DNA from: JAAXGI01 sp965206975
GTDB taxonomy: Bacteria; Gemmatimonadota; Gemmatimonadetes; Longimicrobiales; Gaopeijiaceae
Direction of reading: 5' to 3'
Assembly: GCA_965206975.1 (NCBI GenBank)
Contig: OZ242253.1
Span: 496,001 to 560,000, forward strand
Length of the DNA: 64,000 bases
The stretch's first letter is position 1; each line of letters begins with the position of its first letter. The position numbers and the translations under genes were made by a program. The notes under the pieces were generated by a model. It did not search any database. It worked only from the letters and a program-made list of their open reading frames with translations, and was not told the DNA's origin. Positions 27,015-36,316 of this stretch are shown here, one piece after another.

Positions 27015-28456
27015 GCGTCGGCTCCAGAGCGCCGCCGGGACGCGGCCCGCCCTCCGGCGGGCACGCCTCCCGGGGCGTCGAGCTCGTGCCCCGCGACCCA
27101 GAGGCGAGCCTCCCTCTCAAGCGTAACGGGCTCATTCAGCGACGGGTCGCCAAGGGTCCTCTCGAGGAGGTATTCGAGGAGCTCTCCGAAGCGTGGCCCC
27201 GGCGTGAGTCCCATTCGGATGAAGTCGCGGCCCGAAAGCGCCAACTCGCGAACCGTGAGCGGAACCCCGGAACGCGCCGTGGAGCGGAGACGCGGAATGA
27301 GCATCGCCAGCTCCCCCCGAGCTGGCCACCTCCCACCGGCTTCCCGGCCCCCCTCCCCTCGGGCCTCATCGGCCCGAGCGGACGCGATCCAGAGCCGAAG
27401 CAGGTCGGGGAGGGCGTCACGGCCCACCGTCGCAAGCCAGCGCCTGAGCTCCTCGCCGGCTGTCCCTCCGGCGGGCGGTCGGAGGATCCATGCGCTCCGG
27501 TGCGCCGTGTCGCGAATCATCGCGTTCGAGGCGCGGAGGCGTTCGAGGAGGGCCGTGCATCGGCGCCGGGTCCGTTCCCCGGGATCTCGCTCTTCGCCGT
27601 CCTGGTCGCGGAGCTTCTCGGCCTCCCCGACGGCTTGCAGGAGGGCTGCCCACCTACGCCCCGTGTGCCCCGTCCGGGGCAGCGGCAGAAGGTCCACCAT
27701 GCGAAGGGAGTGCGAGAACCAGTCCCCCGTCGTCCCCCGAGGGAGGCCGACGAGCGAAGCCAGCTCCGGATAGAGGACCCGGAGCACCCCGGCGGCCGCA
27801 TACAGGCCAAGCGCCCCCGAGGGCGGACCTTCGCCCCCGAGGATCCGCTCCATCTCGTCGCGGATCCGCTCGGGGGAGAGATCACGGGTCCGTTCGACCA
27901 CCCGGGTAAGGGAGCGCCACGTCGTGGCCTCGATCCGCAGACGGAATCGACCCGCAAAGCGAAGCGCCCTCAGGATCCTCAGGTAGTCTTCCCGGAACCG
28001 TGCGTCGGGGTCTCCGACGGTCCGGAGGACGCCGCGCCGCAGATCGGCCCTTCCGCCGTGAGGATCACGGAGGGACCACTGCAGAGGGTGCCAGGCGACG
28101 GCGTTGATCGTGAAGTCGCGGCGCGCCAGGTCCTCATCGAGTGAGTCCGAGAATGCCACGACGGCGTGGCGGCCGCTCGTCTCGACATCCCTTCGAAAGG
28201 TCGTGACCTCGTAGAGCACGCCGCTTCGGGCCAGAACGCCGACGGTCCCGTGGGCCACGCCCACGGGAACCGTCCGGGGAAAGAGCGCCTGCACCTCCGT
28301 CGGCGTGGCACGCGTGGCCAGGTCCCAGTCCTCGGATGGCGCACCCCGGAGGGCGTCGCGTACCGCCCCCCCCACCGTCCAGGTCTCGAACCCGGCTTCC
28401 TCCAGGGTTCGGGCAATCCACCGAACCGCCCCGGGAGCCGGCAGCTCTACCTTCAC
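27011..28456 (-). CDS. cca: tRNA nucleotidyltransferase / poly(A) polymerase family
   Basis: A class II nucleotidyltransferase that adds or repairs the CCA end of tRNAs (or polyadenylates RNA; the two are hard to separate). Head domain: TVGGAVRDALRGAPSEDWDL with the DxD metal site (about 27-46), then TFRRDVE, RRDFTINAVAWHP and neck RILRALRFAGRFRLRIE. The 481-residue product also has an HD-like C-terminal part (WFSHSLRMVDLLP). It is translated coupled to rarA by ATGA. CCA-adding function is favoured as the tRNA fragment in this window lacks encoded CCA. Confidence 0.9.
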   Translation of the reverse strand: MKVELPAPGAVRWIARTLEEAGFETWTVGGAVRDALRGAPSEDWDLATRATPTEVQALFPRTVPVGVAHGTVGVLARSGVLYEVTTFRRDVETSGRHAVVAFSDSLDEDLARRDFTINAVAWHPLQWSLRDPHGGRADLRRGVLRTVGDPDARFREDYLRILRALRFAGRFRLRIEATTWRSLTRVVERTRDLSPERIRDEMERILGGEGPPSGALGLYAAAGVLRVLYPELASLVGLPRGTTGDWFSHSLRMVDLLPLPRTGHTGRRWAALLQAVGEAEKLRDQDGEERDPGERTRRRCTALLERLRASNAMIRDTAHRSAWILRPPAGGTAGEELRRWLATVGRDALPDLLRLWIASARADEARGEGGREAGGRWPARGELAMLIPRLRSTARSGVPLTVRELALSGRDFIRMGLTPGPRFGELLEYLLERTLGDPSLNEPVTLEREARLWVAGHELDAPGGVPAGGRAASRRRSGADA

Positions 28457-28459
28457 GGA

Positions 28460-29281
28460 TCAGGGCTCGTCCGGGGGATGGGGCGGGCGATGACGACCCC
28501 CATCCCACTCGACCGGAGGCACCGGGAGCGGCTCCTCTCCCTCGGAGATCCTCCTCGGGTTCGTACTCGTGAGGAGCTTCCACGCCTCTTCCGCCCCAAG
28601 CCGGCGGAACTCCTCACGAGCAGCGCGGACGTACAGCCGAAGCTGGGGACGAGCGTGGAAATCCGTGGCGAGGCAGTCCGCCCAGCCCCGCCGCAGGAGG
28701 TGCGCCGCGATCGAGCACGCGACCGGGCCGTAACGCCCGGCGAGGGAACCGAAGGTCACCTGAAGAAAGGCGCCCTCCGCTCGCCACTCTCCGGGGAGCT
28801 CGAGATCGGAGCGGTAGCCCCGGTAGCGCTCCGGGTGCGCGATGAGGGGCCGCACACCCTGCGATCGCAGGCCGCGGACGATCGAGGGAGTCCGGGGCGG
28901 GATCCGGAGCCACGGCCACTCGACGAGGACAGCGTCGGAGTCACCCAGCCGAATCCTCGCGTCCGAGAGGTCGGGTCTCGTCACGTCCAGGGCGACCTCG
29001 TGCCCCCGGAAGAAGCCGATCTCGGGGTAGCGTTCGCCCACCGCGCGCCGCGCCTCCTCGAAGGCCTCGTCCACCTGGCTGAGGAAGTCCTCGAGAAGAG
29101 ACGAGTCGCGAGTCAGGCTCCCGTCGAGGTGCGGGGTGGTGACAATCGTCCGCACACCCCGCTCCGCCATTCGGCCGACCCCCTCGAGGACGGCGTCGAC
29201 CGACCGCGCGCCGTCATCGACGCCCGGCACGAGGTGAGAGTGCAGGTCGACTATGGGGAACTCGGCCGAGTGGGCGCTCAA
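28460..29281 (-). CDS. PHP-domain tyrosine-protein phosphatase (CpsB/YwqE family)
   Basis: A metal-dependent phosphatase of the type that controls capsule or exopolysaccharide tyrosine kinases. The PHP signature IVDLHSHLVPGVDDGARSVD is at the N-terminus, followed by VTTPHLDGSL, GHEVALD, PLIAHPERYRGY and CLATDFHARP, together supplying the metal-binding His/Asp set. The start is a TTG at 29281 overlapping the previous gene's stop (TTGA), giving 273 residues. No polysaccharide genes are adjacent, so its target is open. Confidence 0.85.
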   Translation of the reverse strand: MSAHSAEFPIVDLHSHLVPGVDDGARSVDAVLEGVGRMAERGVRTIVTTPHLDGSLTRDSSLLEDFLSQVDEAFEEARRAVGERYPEIGFFRGHEVALDVTRPDLSDARIRLGDSDAVLVEWPWLRIPPRTPSIVRGLRSQGVRPLIAHPERYRGYRSDLELPGEWRAEGAFLQVTFGSLAGRYGPVACSIAAHLLRRGWADCLATDFHARPQLRLYVRAAREEFRRLGAEEAWKLLTSTNPRRISEGEEPLPVPPVEWDGGRHRPPHPPDEP

Positions 29282-29577
29282 CGCTCCCCCGAGCTTCCCC
29301 CGCGGGCGAGCCGCTCGACCAGCTCCCGCATCCGGGCCCCGGGATCCTCGCCTGCGATCAGACGGTCGACGGCCTCGGTCATGAGCGCGTCTGCGGCGAG
29401 AAGGGCGAAGGCGGTTTCCCGCATGCGTCCCGGCCTCGCAGCTGCATGGTCGAGGGCACGAAACGCCCCCTCGGCGAGTGCATCCCCCTCGGCATCGAGC
29501 TCGACCCCGCCGTAACGCCTTATCCAGCCGATGAGCTCGGGGGGAACGCCCGCACCGCGCGAAGCCTCTCTGCTCAC
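29278..29577 (-). CDS. Small hypothetical protein between alaS and the phosphatase gene
   Basis: Not recognised. 99 residues, largely alpha-helical and Ala/Arg/Glu-rich, no membrane segment or signal. Its GTG overlaps the alaS stop (GTGA) and its own TGA overlaps the next TTG start, so it is tightly embedded in the operon; this coupling is the best support that it is real. Confidence 0.65.
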   Translation of the reverse strand: MSREASRGAGVPPELIGWIRRYGGVELDAEGDALAEGAFRALDHAAARPGRMRETAFALLAADALMTEAVDRLIAGEDPGARMRELVERLARGGSSGER

Positions 29578-32276
29578 GCCGGCCGCGCCTCAAGAGCTCG
29601 GCTGAGCACGGCCTCCCCGCTCCGGAGCGCCGCCTCGAGCCGGTCCGGATCCTCGACCCCGCCCTGTGCCATGTGCGGCCGACCCCCGCCCCGGCCCCCG
29701 GCCGCAGCCGCGATCTCGCTCACAACGCTCCCCGCCCTCACGCCGCGGCCGATCAGGTCGTCGGTGACGAAGACGAAGAGGGTGAGCCGCCCGGTCGGCG
29801 TTTCGCTGGCGAGCGCGAGGAGAGAGGCCGATTCCCGCTCGCGGAATGCGTCCCCGAAGGCCCTCGCGTCGTCCGCATCCTTCACCCTCAACCGGAGCGC
29901 GCGGTAGGTGGCCCGGCTGCCGTCGGGAAGCGCGACCTCGGCCTGGTGGACGGGTGTTCCTGCACCCGCGCCCGCGCGCCGAACCTCGCCAAGGAGCGCT
30001 TCGAGCTCCGCGCGTTCGCCGAGGAGTTCGTCGATCCGCCGATCGATCCGCTCCCGAGGCGCCTTCATCCGCTCCGAGATCCGGTCTAGCTCCCGGTCCG
30101 CCCGTCTCAGGTGCGCGTAGGCGGCGGGCCCCGTGAGCGCCTCGATCCTCCGGACCCCTGCCGCGACCCCGCTCTCCCGCGCCACCACGAAGAGCCCCGC
30201 CTCACCCGTATGCCTGAGGTGGGTGCCCCCGCAGAGCTCGAGGCTCACCCCCGGAATCTCAACGACCCGAACCTCGGCCCCGTACTTCTCCCCGAAGAGC
30301 GCCATCGCGCCCCGGTCGACCGCATCGTCCCTGCTCGTGATCTCCCAACGCACGGGATGGTCTGCCCAGATCCCCTCGTTCACCTCTCCTTCCACCGCCT
30401 CGATCTCGCCCTTCGTGAGCGGGCGCGGGTGCGAGAAGTCGAAGCGGAGGCGCTCGGGGAGCACAAGGGAACCGCGCTGCGCGACGTGGTCACCGAGGAT
30501 CCGCCTGAGCGCGGCGTGAAGGAGGTGGGTCGCCGTGTGGTTCCGTTCCGTGTCGTGACGGGCCGCGCGGGCGACCTCTGCCGTGACGCGAAGGCCGGCT
30601 CCGGACTCCCGGCCCGAGGCCGGGAGCACTCCCTCGAGGCTCCCGGCGAGGGCCGTCCTGCCCGCCACGCGCCCGACCTCGTCGACCTCGAGCCTCCACC
30701 CCTCGCCCGACACGCGACCGGTGTCCGAGACCTGCCCACCCCCTTCAGCGTAGAACGGATTCTCCGCGAGGATCAGCCCCAGGCGACCGTTCCCCTCGCT
30801 CAGCGCGCGGACCCGCGTCTCGGCACGAGTCGCCTCCCATCCCACCCACTCCTGATCCAGGGAGGGATCGAGAACCGTCCACGTGTCGAGATCGGTCGCG
30901 AGCGTCGACGCTCCCTCCTCCCCGTGACGATCCGCACGGCTTCGGGCCCGCTGCTCCTCGAGGGCGGCCCGGAATCCCTCCTCATCGACCTCATACCCCC
31001 GCTCCCGGGCGATCACCTGCGTCAAGTCGAGAGGGAAACCGTACGTGTCGTGCAGGCGGAAGGCCTCCTCGCCACGGATCGTAGCCGGTGGAGGCCTTCC
31101 CCCACCTCCTGCTCCGCCTCGCCCCGCACGGCGCGGAGGCGCGATCTGGTCGAAGCGCGCCATCCCCTCCTCGATCGTGACCAGGAAGCGCTCCTCCTCG
31201 ATGCGCGTCGTCCTGACGATGAACTCCTCGCGCTCCGCGAGCTCCGGGTAGGCAGCGGACATGCGCCGGACGACCTCGAGCACGACCTCGACCAGCGCCG
31301 GCTCCCGGAGGCCGAGGAGCCAGGAGTGACGCACCGCGCGGCGGAGTATGCGGCGGAGCACGTAGCCCCGGCCCTCATTTGACGGGAGTACGCCGTCGGC
31401 AAGGAGGAAGGCCACGGTACGCGCGTGATCCGCCAGCACCCGATAGCTGACGCTCTCCGGCTTCTCGGCGTCATACCCGCGGCCGACGACGTGTGCAACC
31501 CGCTCGAGAAGCGGCAAGAAGAGGTCGGTGTGATAGTTGGAGCTCACCCCCTGCAGGACCGCGGCAATCCGTTCCAGCCCCAGACCCGTGTCGATCGAGG
31601 GGGCGGGGAGGGGTCTTTGGACCCCTTCCGCGTCCCGGTCAAATTGCATGAAGACCAGATTCCAGAGCTCGACGATCTCCCCGGCGTCGCCGAGGGCGCA
31701 GAAGGCCTCCGCCGTGGGCACGCCGCGCTCCCCGCCCGCACGACGGTCGTAGTGCAATTCCGAGCACGGCCCACAAGGTCCCGTGTCGGCCATCTGCCAG
31801 AAATTCTCCTCGTCGCCGAGCCTGAAGATGCGACCGGGATCCAGCCCGGCCACCTCCTGCCAGAGCTCGTGGGCCTCGTCGTCAGTGTGGTGGACCGTCG
31901 CGAACATGCGGTCAGACTCGAGGCCGAAATCTCCGGTCAAGAGCTCCCACGCGTACCCGATCGCCTCGCGCTTGAAGTAGTCGCCGAAGGAGAAGTTCCC
32001 GAGCATCTCGAAGAATGTGTGGTGCCTGGCCGAGGCCCCCACCTCTTCCAGATCGTTGTGTTTCCCGCCCGCCCGCACGCATTTCTGCGCCGTCACGGCC
32101 CTCGGGTAGGCCGTCTCCTCTGCCCCCTGAAAGACCTGCTTGAACTGCACCATCCCCGCGTTCGTGAAGAGGAGTGTCGGATCATCGGACGGGACGAGCG
32201 ATGCGCTCGGCACCGGCTCGTGACCCCGCGCCTCGAAGTAATCGAGGAACCCCTGTCTGATCGACGAAGCCTTCAT
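29574..32276 (-). CDS. alaS: Alanyl-tRNA synthetase
   Basis: Charges tRNA-Ala. The 900-residue enzyme has the class II catalytic domain (MKASSIRQGFLDYFEARGHE, LFTNAGMVQFKQVF, HHTFFEMLGNFSFGDYFK), the editing domain with HTATHLLHAALRR and the zinc-site LELCGGTHLRHTGEAGLF, and a C-terminal C-Ala domain with GGRGGGRPHMAQGG. The start at ATG 32276 fits the family; a short in-frame extension to 32291 is unlikely. It heads an operon running to ispE. Confidence 0.97.
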   Translation of the reverse strand: MKASSIRQGFLDYFEARGHEPVPSASLVPSDDPTLLFTNAGMVQFKQVFQGAEETAYPRAVTAQKCVRAGGKHNDLEEVGASARHHTFFEMLGNFSFGDYFKREAIGYAWELLTGDFGLESDRMFATVHHTDDEAHELWQEVAGLDPGRIFRLGDEENFWQMADTGPCGPCSELHYDRRAGGERGVPTAEAFCALGDAGEIVELWNLVFMQFDRDAEGVQRPLPAPSIDTGLGLERIAAVLQGVSSNYHTDLFLPLLERVAHVVGRGYDAEKPESVSYRVLADHARTVAFLLADGVLPSNEGRGYVLRRILRRAVRHSWLLGLREPALVEVVLEVVRRMSAAYPELAEREEFIVRTTRIEEERFLVTIEEGMARFDQIAPPRRAGRGGAGGGGRPPPATIRGEEAFRLHDTYGFPLDLTQVIARERGYEVDEEGFRAALEEQRARSRADRHGEEGASTLATDLDTWTVLDPSLDQEWVGWEATRAETRVRALSEGNGRLGLILAENPFYAEGGGQVSDTGRVSGEGWRLEVDEVGRVAGRTALAGSLEGVLPASGRESGAGLRVTAEVARAARHDTERNHTATHLLHAALRRILGDHVAQRGSLVLPERLRFDFSHPRPLTKGEIEAVEGEVNEGIWADHPVRWEITSRDDAVDRGAMALFGEKYGAEVRVVEIPGVSLELCGGTHLRHTGEAGLFVVARESGVAAGVRRIEALTGPAAYAHLRRADRELDRISERMKAPRERIDRRIDELLGERAELEALLGEVRRAGAGAGTPVHQAEVALPDGSRATYRALRLRVKDADDARAFGDAFRERESASLLALASETPTGRLTLFVFVTDDLIGRGVRAGSVVSEIAAAAGGRGGGRPHMAQGGVEDPDRLEAALRSGEAVLSRALEARPA

Positions 32277-32547
32277 ATGGGATCGTACCACCGTGCGGGA
32301 TCGGTCCCCCCGCCGGGTACTCTTCGCTCTCGCAGGGGGGGCGAATGTCGGGAAGTGTGCCTAGGGTGCCAGGGAGAGGAGTATAACGTGGCCGCCGCGG
32401 GGACTTCAAGCGATCGCGGACGCGGATATTCGTCGTCGCGGCGGCACGACCTCGACCGGGGTCCTCCCCGTCCTTCGCGTCCGCTGACCCCGCTCCGGAC
32501 ATGAGGCAGACGGGCCGGTGCGGACGGAGCTTGCGATAGGGCTCCCC

Positions 32548-33645
32548 TCACTTCGTGTTGGCCGCCGCCGTGGCGAGCTCCCCGCTCTCTGCAGTCGCGC
32601 CGCTCGCAGCCGACTCCGTCGAGAGTCCGAGCATTTCCCGGAGCCGCCCCTCGACCTCCTCCATCACATCCGGATTCTCGATAAGGAAGTGGCGGGCGTT
32701 CTCCTTTCCCTGCCCCAAACGGAGATGCCCGTACGAGTACCAGGCACCCGACTTCTTGAGAATGTCCATCTCCGCGCCGAGATCGACGAGGAGGGCCGTG
32801 TGCGAGATTCCTTCATCGTACAGGATGTCGAACTCGGCCTGCTTGAATGGGGGCGAGCACTTGTTCTTCACCACCTTCACGCGCGTCCGGTTCCCGACGA
32901 GATCCGGACCGTCCTTCACGGCGCCGATCCGGCGGATGTCCAAGCGGACCGAGGCGTAGAACTTGAGCGCCCTCCCGCCGGACGTCGTCTCGGGGTTTCC
33001 GAACATGACACCGACCTTCTCACGGATCTGGTTCGTGAAGATGACCGAAGTGTGCGAGCGGTTGACGGCCCCGGTAAGCTTGCGAAGCGCTTGGCTCATC
33101 AACCTGGCCTGTAGGCCGACGTGCGTGTCTCCCATCTCGCCCTCGATCTCGGCACGGGGGACCAGCGCCGCGACGGAGTCGATCACGACGACGTCGACCG
33201 CATTCGAGCGGATGAGCATCTCGGCGATCTCGAGCGCCTGCTCGCCCGTATCGGGCTGGGATACGAGGAGCCCGTCGACGTCCACGCCCAGCTTGCGGGC
33301 GTACTGGATGTCGAGGGCGTGCTCGGCATCGATGAAGGCGGCGACCCCGTCCGCCTTCTGGGCGTTCGCGATCACATGGAGGCAGAGCGTCGTCTTGCCG
33401 GAGGACTCGGGCCCGTAGATCTCGGCAATCCGGCCCCGCGGGATCCCGCCGATCCCGATTGCGGCATCGAGGTTGAGCGCGCCGGTAGGAATCGCCTCCA
33501 GCTGGACTCCGGCCCCCTCGACCCCCAGCCGCATGATCGCTCCCTTCCCGTATGCGCGCTCGATCTGGGTCAGCGCCGTCGCGAGGTCCTTCTTCCGCTG
33601 CTCACGCTTCCCTTCGCCATTCAACTCCGCCGCTGCCCTTGGCAT
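32548..33645 (-). CDS. recA: Recombinase RecA
   Basis: The central homologous-recombination and SOS protein, 365 residues. N-terminal DLATALTQIERAYGKGAIMR, Walker A GPESSGKTTLCLHVIA (about 75), Walker B VDVVVIDSVAALVPRAEIEG, loop L2 SVIFTNQIREKVGVMFGNPE. The C-terminal tail is Ala/Glu-rich. The start at ATG 33645 has GGAGA 6 nt upstream. It is separated from alaS by about 270 bp and diverges from the oxidoreductase cluster. Confidence 0.97.
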   Translation of the reverse strand: MPRAAAELNGEGKREQRKKDLATALTQIERAYGKGAIMRLGVEGAGVQLEAIPTGALNLDAAIGIGGIPRGRIAEIYGPESSGKTTLCLHVIANAQKADGVAAFIDAEHALDIQYARKLGVDVDGLLVSQPDTGEQALEIAEMLIRSNAVDVVVIDSVAALVPRAEIEGEMGDTHVGLQARLMSQALRKLTGAVNRSHTSVIFTNQIREKVGVMFGNPETTSGGRALKFYASVRLDIRRIGAVKDGPDLVGNRTRVKVVKNKCSPPFKQAEFDILYDEGISHTALLVDLGAEMDILKKSGAWYSYGHLRLGQGKENARHFLIENPDVMEEVEGRLREMLGLSTESAASGATAESGELATAAANTK

Positions 33646-33977
33646 ATTCTCTCCGATTGGGCGTATCGACGCCCCGTTCGCAGGGCTTCCCCTCCGGCCC
33701 GGTGTCGCGCGGATCCCCCGACCAAGTAGACCTCCGGGGCAAAGACGCGGGATACCAGACGCCGGACCATTCACCGCGTTCGGATCGAATGTACTGAAAC
33801 CGAAGATAAAGCGAAAGGGCCCGGTTTTCCGGTTTACACTCTACTCTATGGTCGAGGTCGCCGAAACGGCTCCGGCGGGGAGAGGCGGGCACGGAGCGCT
33901 CAGGCGCGAGAGACCGCGCGGTCGCGGGAGGGGGGAACGCCGCCGGGGGCATCCCCCCACATCGGAAGCGAGAGACC
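33646..33977. other. Divergent promoter region between recA and the oxidoreductase cluster
   Basis: 332 bp without a gene. It contains an A/T-richer patch around 33785-33850 and a small palindrome TTCGGATCGAA (33779-33789) that might be an operator (for example for SOS control of recA), but no consensus can be assigned by eye. Confidence 0.4.
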
Positions 33978-35390
33978 ATGCCGACGAAGGAATTTGACCT
34001 GATTGCGGTGGGGGGCGGGACAGCAGGGCTCGTCTCGGCTTCGGGGGGCGCATACCTGGGCGCCGATGTAGCGCTGATCGAGAAGGACGCGCTCGGCGGC
34101 GACTGTCTCTGGACGGGGTGCGTTCCCTCGAAGGCGATGCTCGCCGCCGCCCACGCAGCGGAGCGGGCTCGAAAGGGAGAGCTGCTCGGCCTCCCTTCCC
34201 TCGAAGTCACTCCGGCATTTCGCAAGGTAATCAACCGGGTCCGGGCCGCCCGTGCAGCGGTGGCAAAGCACGACGATCCGGCGCGGATCCGGTCGCGTGG
34301 GATCGACGTGCGCTTCGGCGCGGCGCGCTTCACCGGCCCGGGAATGATCGAGGTCGAGGGGGTCGGCACGCTACGCTCGAAGAGGATCGTCCTCGCGACC
34401 GGCGCCCGACCGGCGATTCCCCCCATCCCGGGGCTTGAGGAGGGGGGATACCTGACCCATGAAGGCGCGTTCGACGAGGAAAGCCTCCCCGCGTCCATCG
34501 TGATCCTGGGGGCCGGCCCCATCGGGCTCGAGTTCGCGCAGATCTACCGGCGGCTCGGCGCGAAGGTAACGGTGATCGAGCGCCTCGAGGAGGCCTTGCC
34601 GCTGGATGACGCCGAGGCAGCGAGCCTCGTTCGCCGCGCGCTCGAGGGGGAAGGGGTGCGTTTCGCGCTTCGCACGACGGCCTCGGCGATCGAGGCGGAG
34701 GGGACGATGCGGCGGGTGCTCACGACCGACGGCCGGAGGTTCGAGGCGGAGTCGCTCTTCGTGGCTACGGGCCGGAGACCCACGGTCGAGGGTCTCGACC
34801 TCGAGCGGGCGGGCGTCGAGGTAGTGCGCGGCGCCATTCGAGTGGACGGCGGCCTTCGGACGACCGCACCCGGCGTCTGGGCCGCCGGAGACGTCACGGG
34901 AGGCCTCCAGTTCACGCACGCAGCGGATGCGATGGCGAAGACCGTCGTGCGAAACGCGCTCTTGCCCCTCTCTTCGAAGGCCGACCTCACCAACGTACCG
35001 CGGGTCACGTATACGGACCCCGAGATCGCCCACGTGGGACTCTCGCACACGGAGGCCCAGGCCCGGGGGGGGCGCGTCTACCGGTACGAGTTCGGAGAGC
35101 TCGACCGTGCGATCACAGACGGCACCACCGCCGGCTTCACAAAGATCTCGGCGGATCGGCGCGGGAAGATCCTGGGAGCGACGATCGTGGGGCGGGGCGC
35201 CGGCGAGTTGCTCGTGCCCGTCGTCTTCGCCCGGCGCCACGGCCTCCGCCTAGCCGACATTTCTTCCACGATCTTCCCCTACCCTACGATGGCCGAAGGT
35301 GTGAAGCGGGCGGCGGACGCGTATCAGCGCGCCCGCCTCCAGGGCGCGGCGGGAAAGATGCTTCGGGGGGTGATTCGATGGCTGAAGTGA
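33978..35390 (+). CDS. FAD-dependent pyridine nucleotide-disulfide oxidoreductase (mercuric-reductase-like)
   Basis: 470 residues. FAD-binding GGGTAGLVSA, redox disulfide GGDCLWTGCVPSKAM (Cys-x4-Cys, about 43-48), NAD(P)-binding ILGAGPIGLEFAQIYRRLGA (about 175) and GVWAAGDVTGG. In the dimerisation domain the usual catalytic His-Glu of dihydrolipoamide dehydrogenases (HPT-like) reads FPYPTMAE: Glu kept, His replaced by Tyr, as in other TVP38-associated members. It lacks a HMA domain, so mercury reduction is doubtful. First gene of a four-gene plus-strand cluster; overlaps the next gene by 13 bp. Confidence 0.85.
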   Translation: MPTKEFDLIAVGGGTAGLVSASGGAYLGADVALIEKDALGGDCLWTGCVPSKAMLAAAHAAERARKGELLGLPSLEVTPAFRKVINRVRAARAAVAKHDDPARIRSRGIDVRFGAARFTGPGMIEVEGVGTLRSKRIVLATGARPAIPPIPGLEEGGYLTHEGAFDEESLPASIVILGAGPIGLEFAQIYRRLGAKVTVIERLEEALPLDDAEAASLVRRALEGEGVRFALRTTASAIEAEGTMRRVLTTDGRRFEAESLFVATGRRPTVEGLDLERAGVEVVRGAIRVDGGLRTTAPGVWAAGDVTGGLQFTHAADAMAKTVVRNALLPLSSKADLTNVPRVTYTDPEIAHVGLSHTEAQARGGRVYRYEFGELDRAITDGTTAGFTKISADRRGKILGATIVGRGAGELLVPVVFARRHGLRLADISSTIFPYPTMAEGVKRAADAYQRARLQGAAGKMLRGVIRWLK

Positions 35391-36316
35391 CCGAGTCCCG
35401 GGCGGGGCTCCGGCTCGGAGGCCTCGCGCTCCTCCTCATCGGGGGCATCCTCCTCCTTCGGCTCACGCCCGCCGGCGACCTCTTCTCCCGCGAGGGCGCC
35501 CTCGGCGTGATCGACTACCTCCGCTCCTCCTCGTGGGCGCCCGTCCTCTTTGTGATCCTCTACGCCGCGGCCGTGGCACTCGCCATGCCGGGCACGATCC
35601 TCACGCTCACCGGCGGGGCCGTCTTCGGATTCTGGGGGGGCTTCCTCCTGAATTCGATCGGCGCCAACCTTGGAGCGAATCTCGCCTTCCTCCTCTCGCG
35701 GAGCTTGGGGCGGGGCGGGATCCGCCGCCTCCTGCGGGGCGACAACCTCCAGCGGCATATGCGCCGCCTCGACACGGTCACCGAGCGTCATGGCTTTCAG
35801 GGGCTCCTGATCCTCCGCCTGATTCCCGCGGTCCCCTTCAATGTCCTCAACTTCGGCCCAGGGCTCACGGCGATGCCGTGGAAAGCCTATGCGGGCGCGA
35901 CCGTGGTGGGAATCATCCCGGGAACGGCCGTCTACACCCTCTTCGCGGACGCACTCCTGCAGGGCTCCCAGGAGGCTTCGCGGGAAGCATTCGGGCGCGT
36001 GCTCCTCGCAGGCGTGCTCCTCGTCGTCCTCTCGCTCATCCCCGTCATCCTGAAGAAGCTGAAGATCTCCCTCCCCGGAGCCGCGGGCGCGCTCGTCCTC
36101 TGTGGAACTCTCGCGGCGCCGGAGGACGCCGAGGCCCTTCCCGGTCCCCGGGAGCGGGAGCCGGTGTCGGGCCAGGTGCAGGCGCCCGCCCTCGCAGACG
36201 ACAGGCGCGCGGCGGAGCTCCCGGGAGAGCCCGGGCGGTCGAGCGGCGCTCCGGGCGGCCAAGGGGGGGCCACCTTCCTCCTGCCCGAACGGCCGGGAGA
36301 CGACCTCCTTCGGTGA
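35378..36316 (+). CDS. TVP38/TMEM64 (DedA-like) membrane protein with C-terminal extension
   Basis: Membrane protein with four to six helices and the VTT-domain core: FGFWGGFLLNSIGANLGANL (about 84-103), LILRLIPAVPFNVLNFGPGL (about 145-164). Family members may move lipids or small substrates across the membrane; here the pairing with the FAD oxidoreductase is a recurring one. After the last helix (KKLKISLPG) come about 85 residues of low-complexity Pro/Gly/Glu/Arg sequence that are not typical and may be a read-on caused by a lost stop. Confidence 0.82.
   Translation: MAEVTESRAGLRLGGLALLLIGGILLLRLTPAGDLFSREGALGVIDYLRSSSWAPVLFVILYAAAVALAMPGTILTLTGGAVFGFWGGFLLNSIGANLGANLAFLLSRSLGRGGIRRLLRGDNLQRHMRRLDTVTERHGFQGLLILRLIPAVPFNVLNFGPGLTAMPWKAYAGATVVGIIPGTAVYTLFADALLQGSQEASREAFGRVLLAGVLLVVLSLIPVILKKLKISLPGAAGALVLCGTLAAPEDAEALPGPREREPVSGQVQAPALADDRRAAELPGEPGRSSGAPGGQGGATFLLPERPGDDLLR

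Noticed and set aside
26907..28144. Long plus-strand frames opposite cca
   Set aside because: Low-complexity Arg/Pro products without motifs; the minus-strand CCA enzyme is clear.
33779..33789. TTCGGATCGAA palindrome upstream of recA as a LexA box
   Set aside because: Short palindromes are common in GC-rich DNA and the LexA consensus of this lineage is unknown to me.
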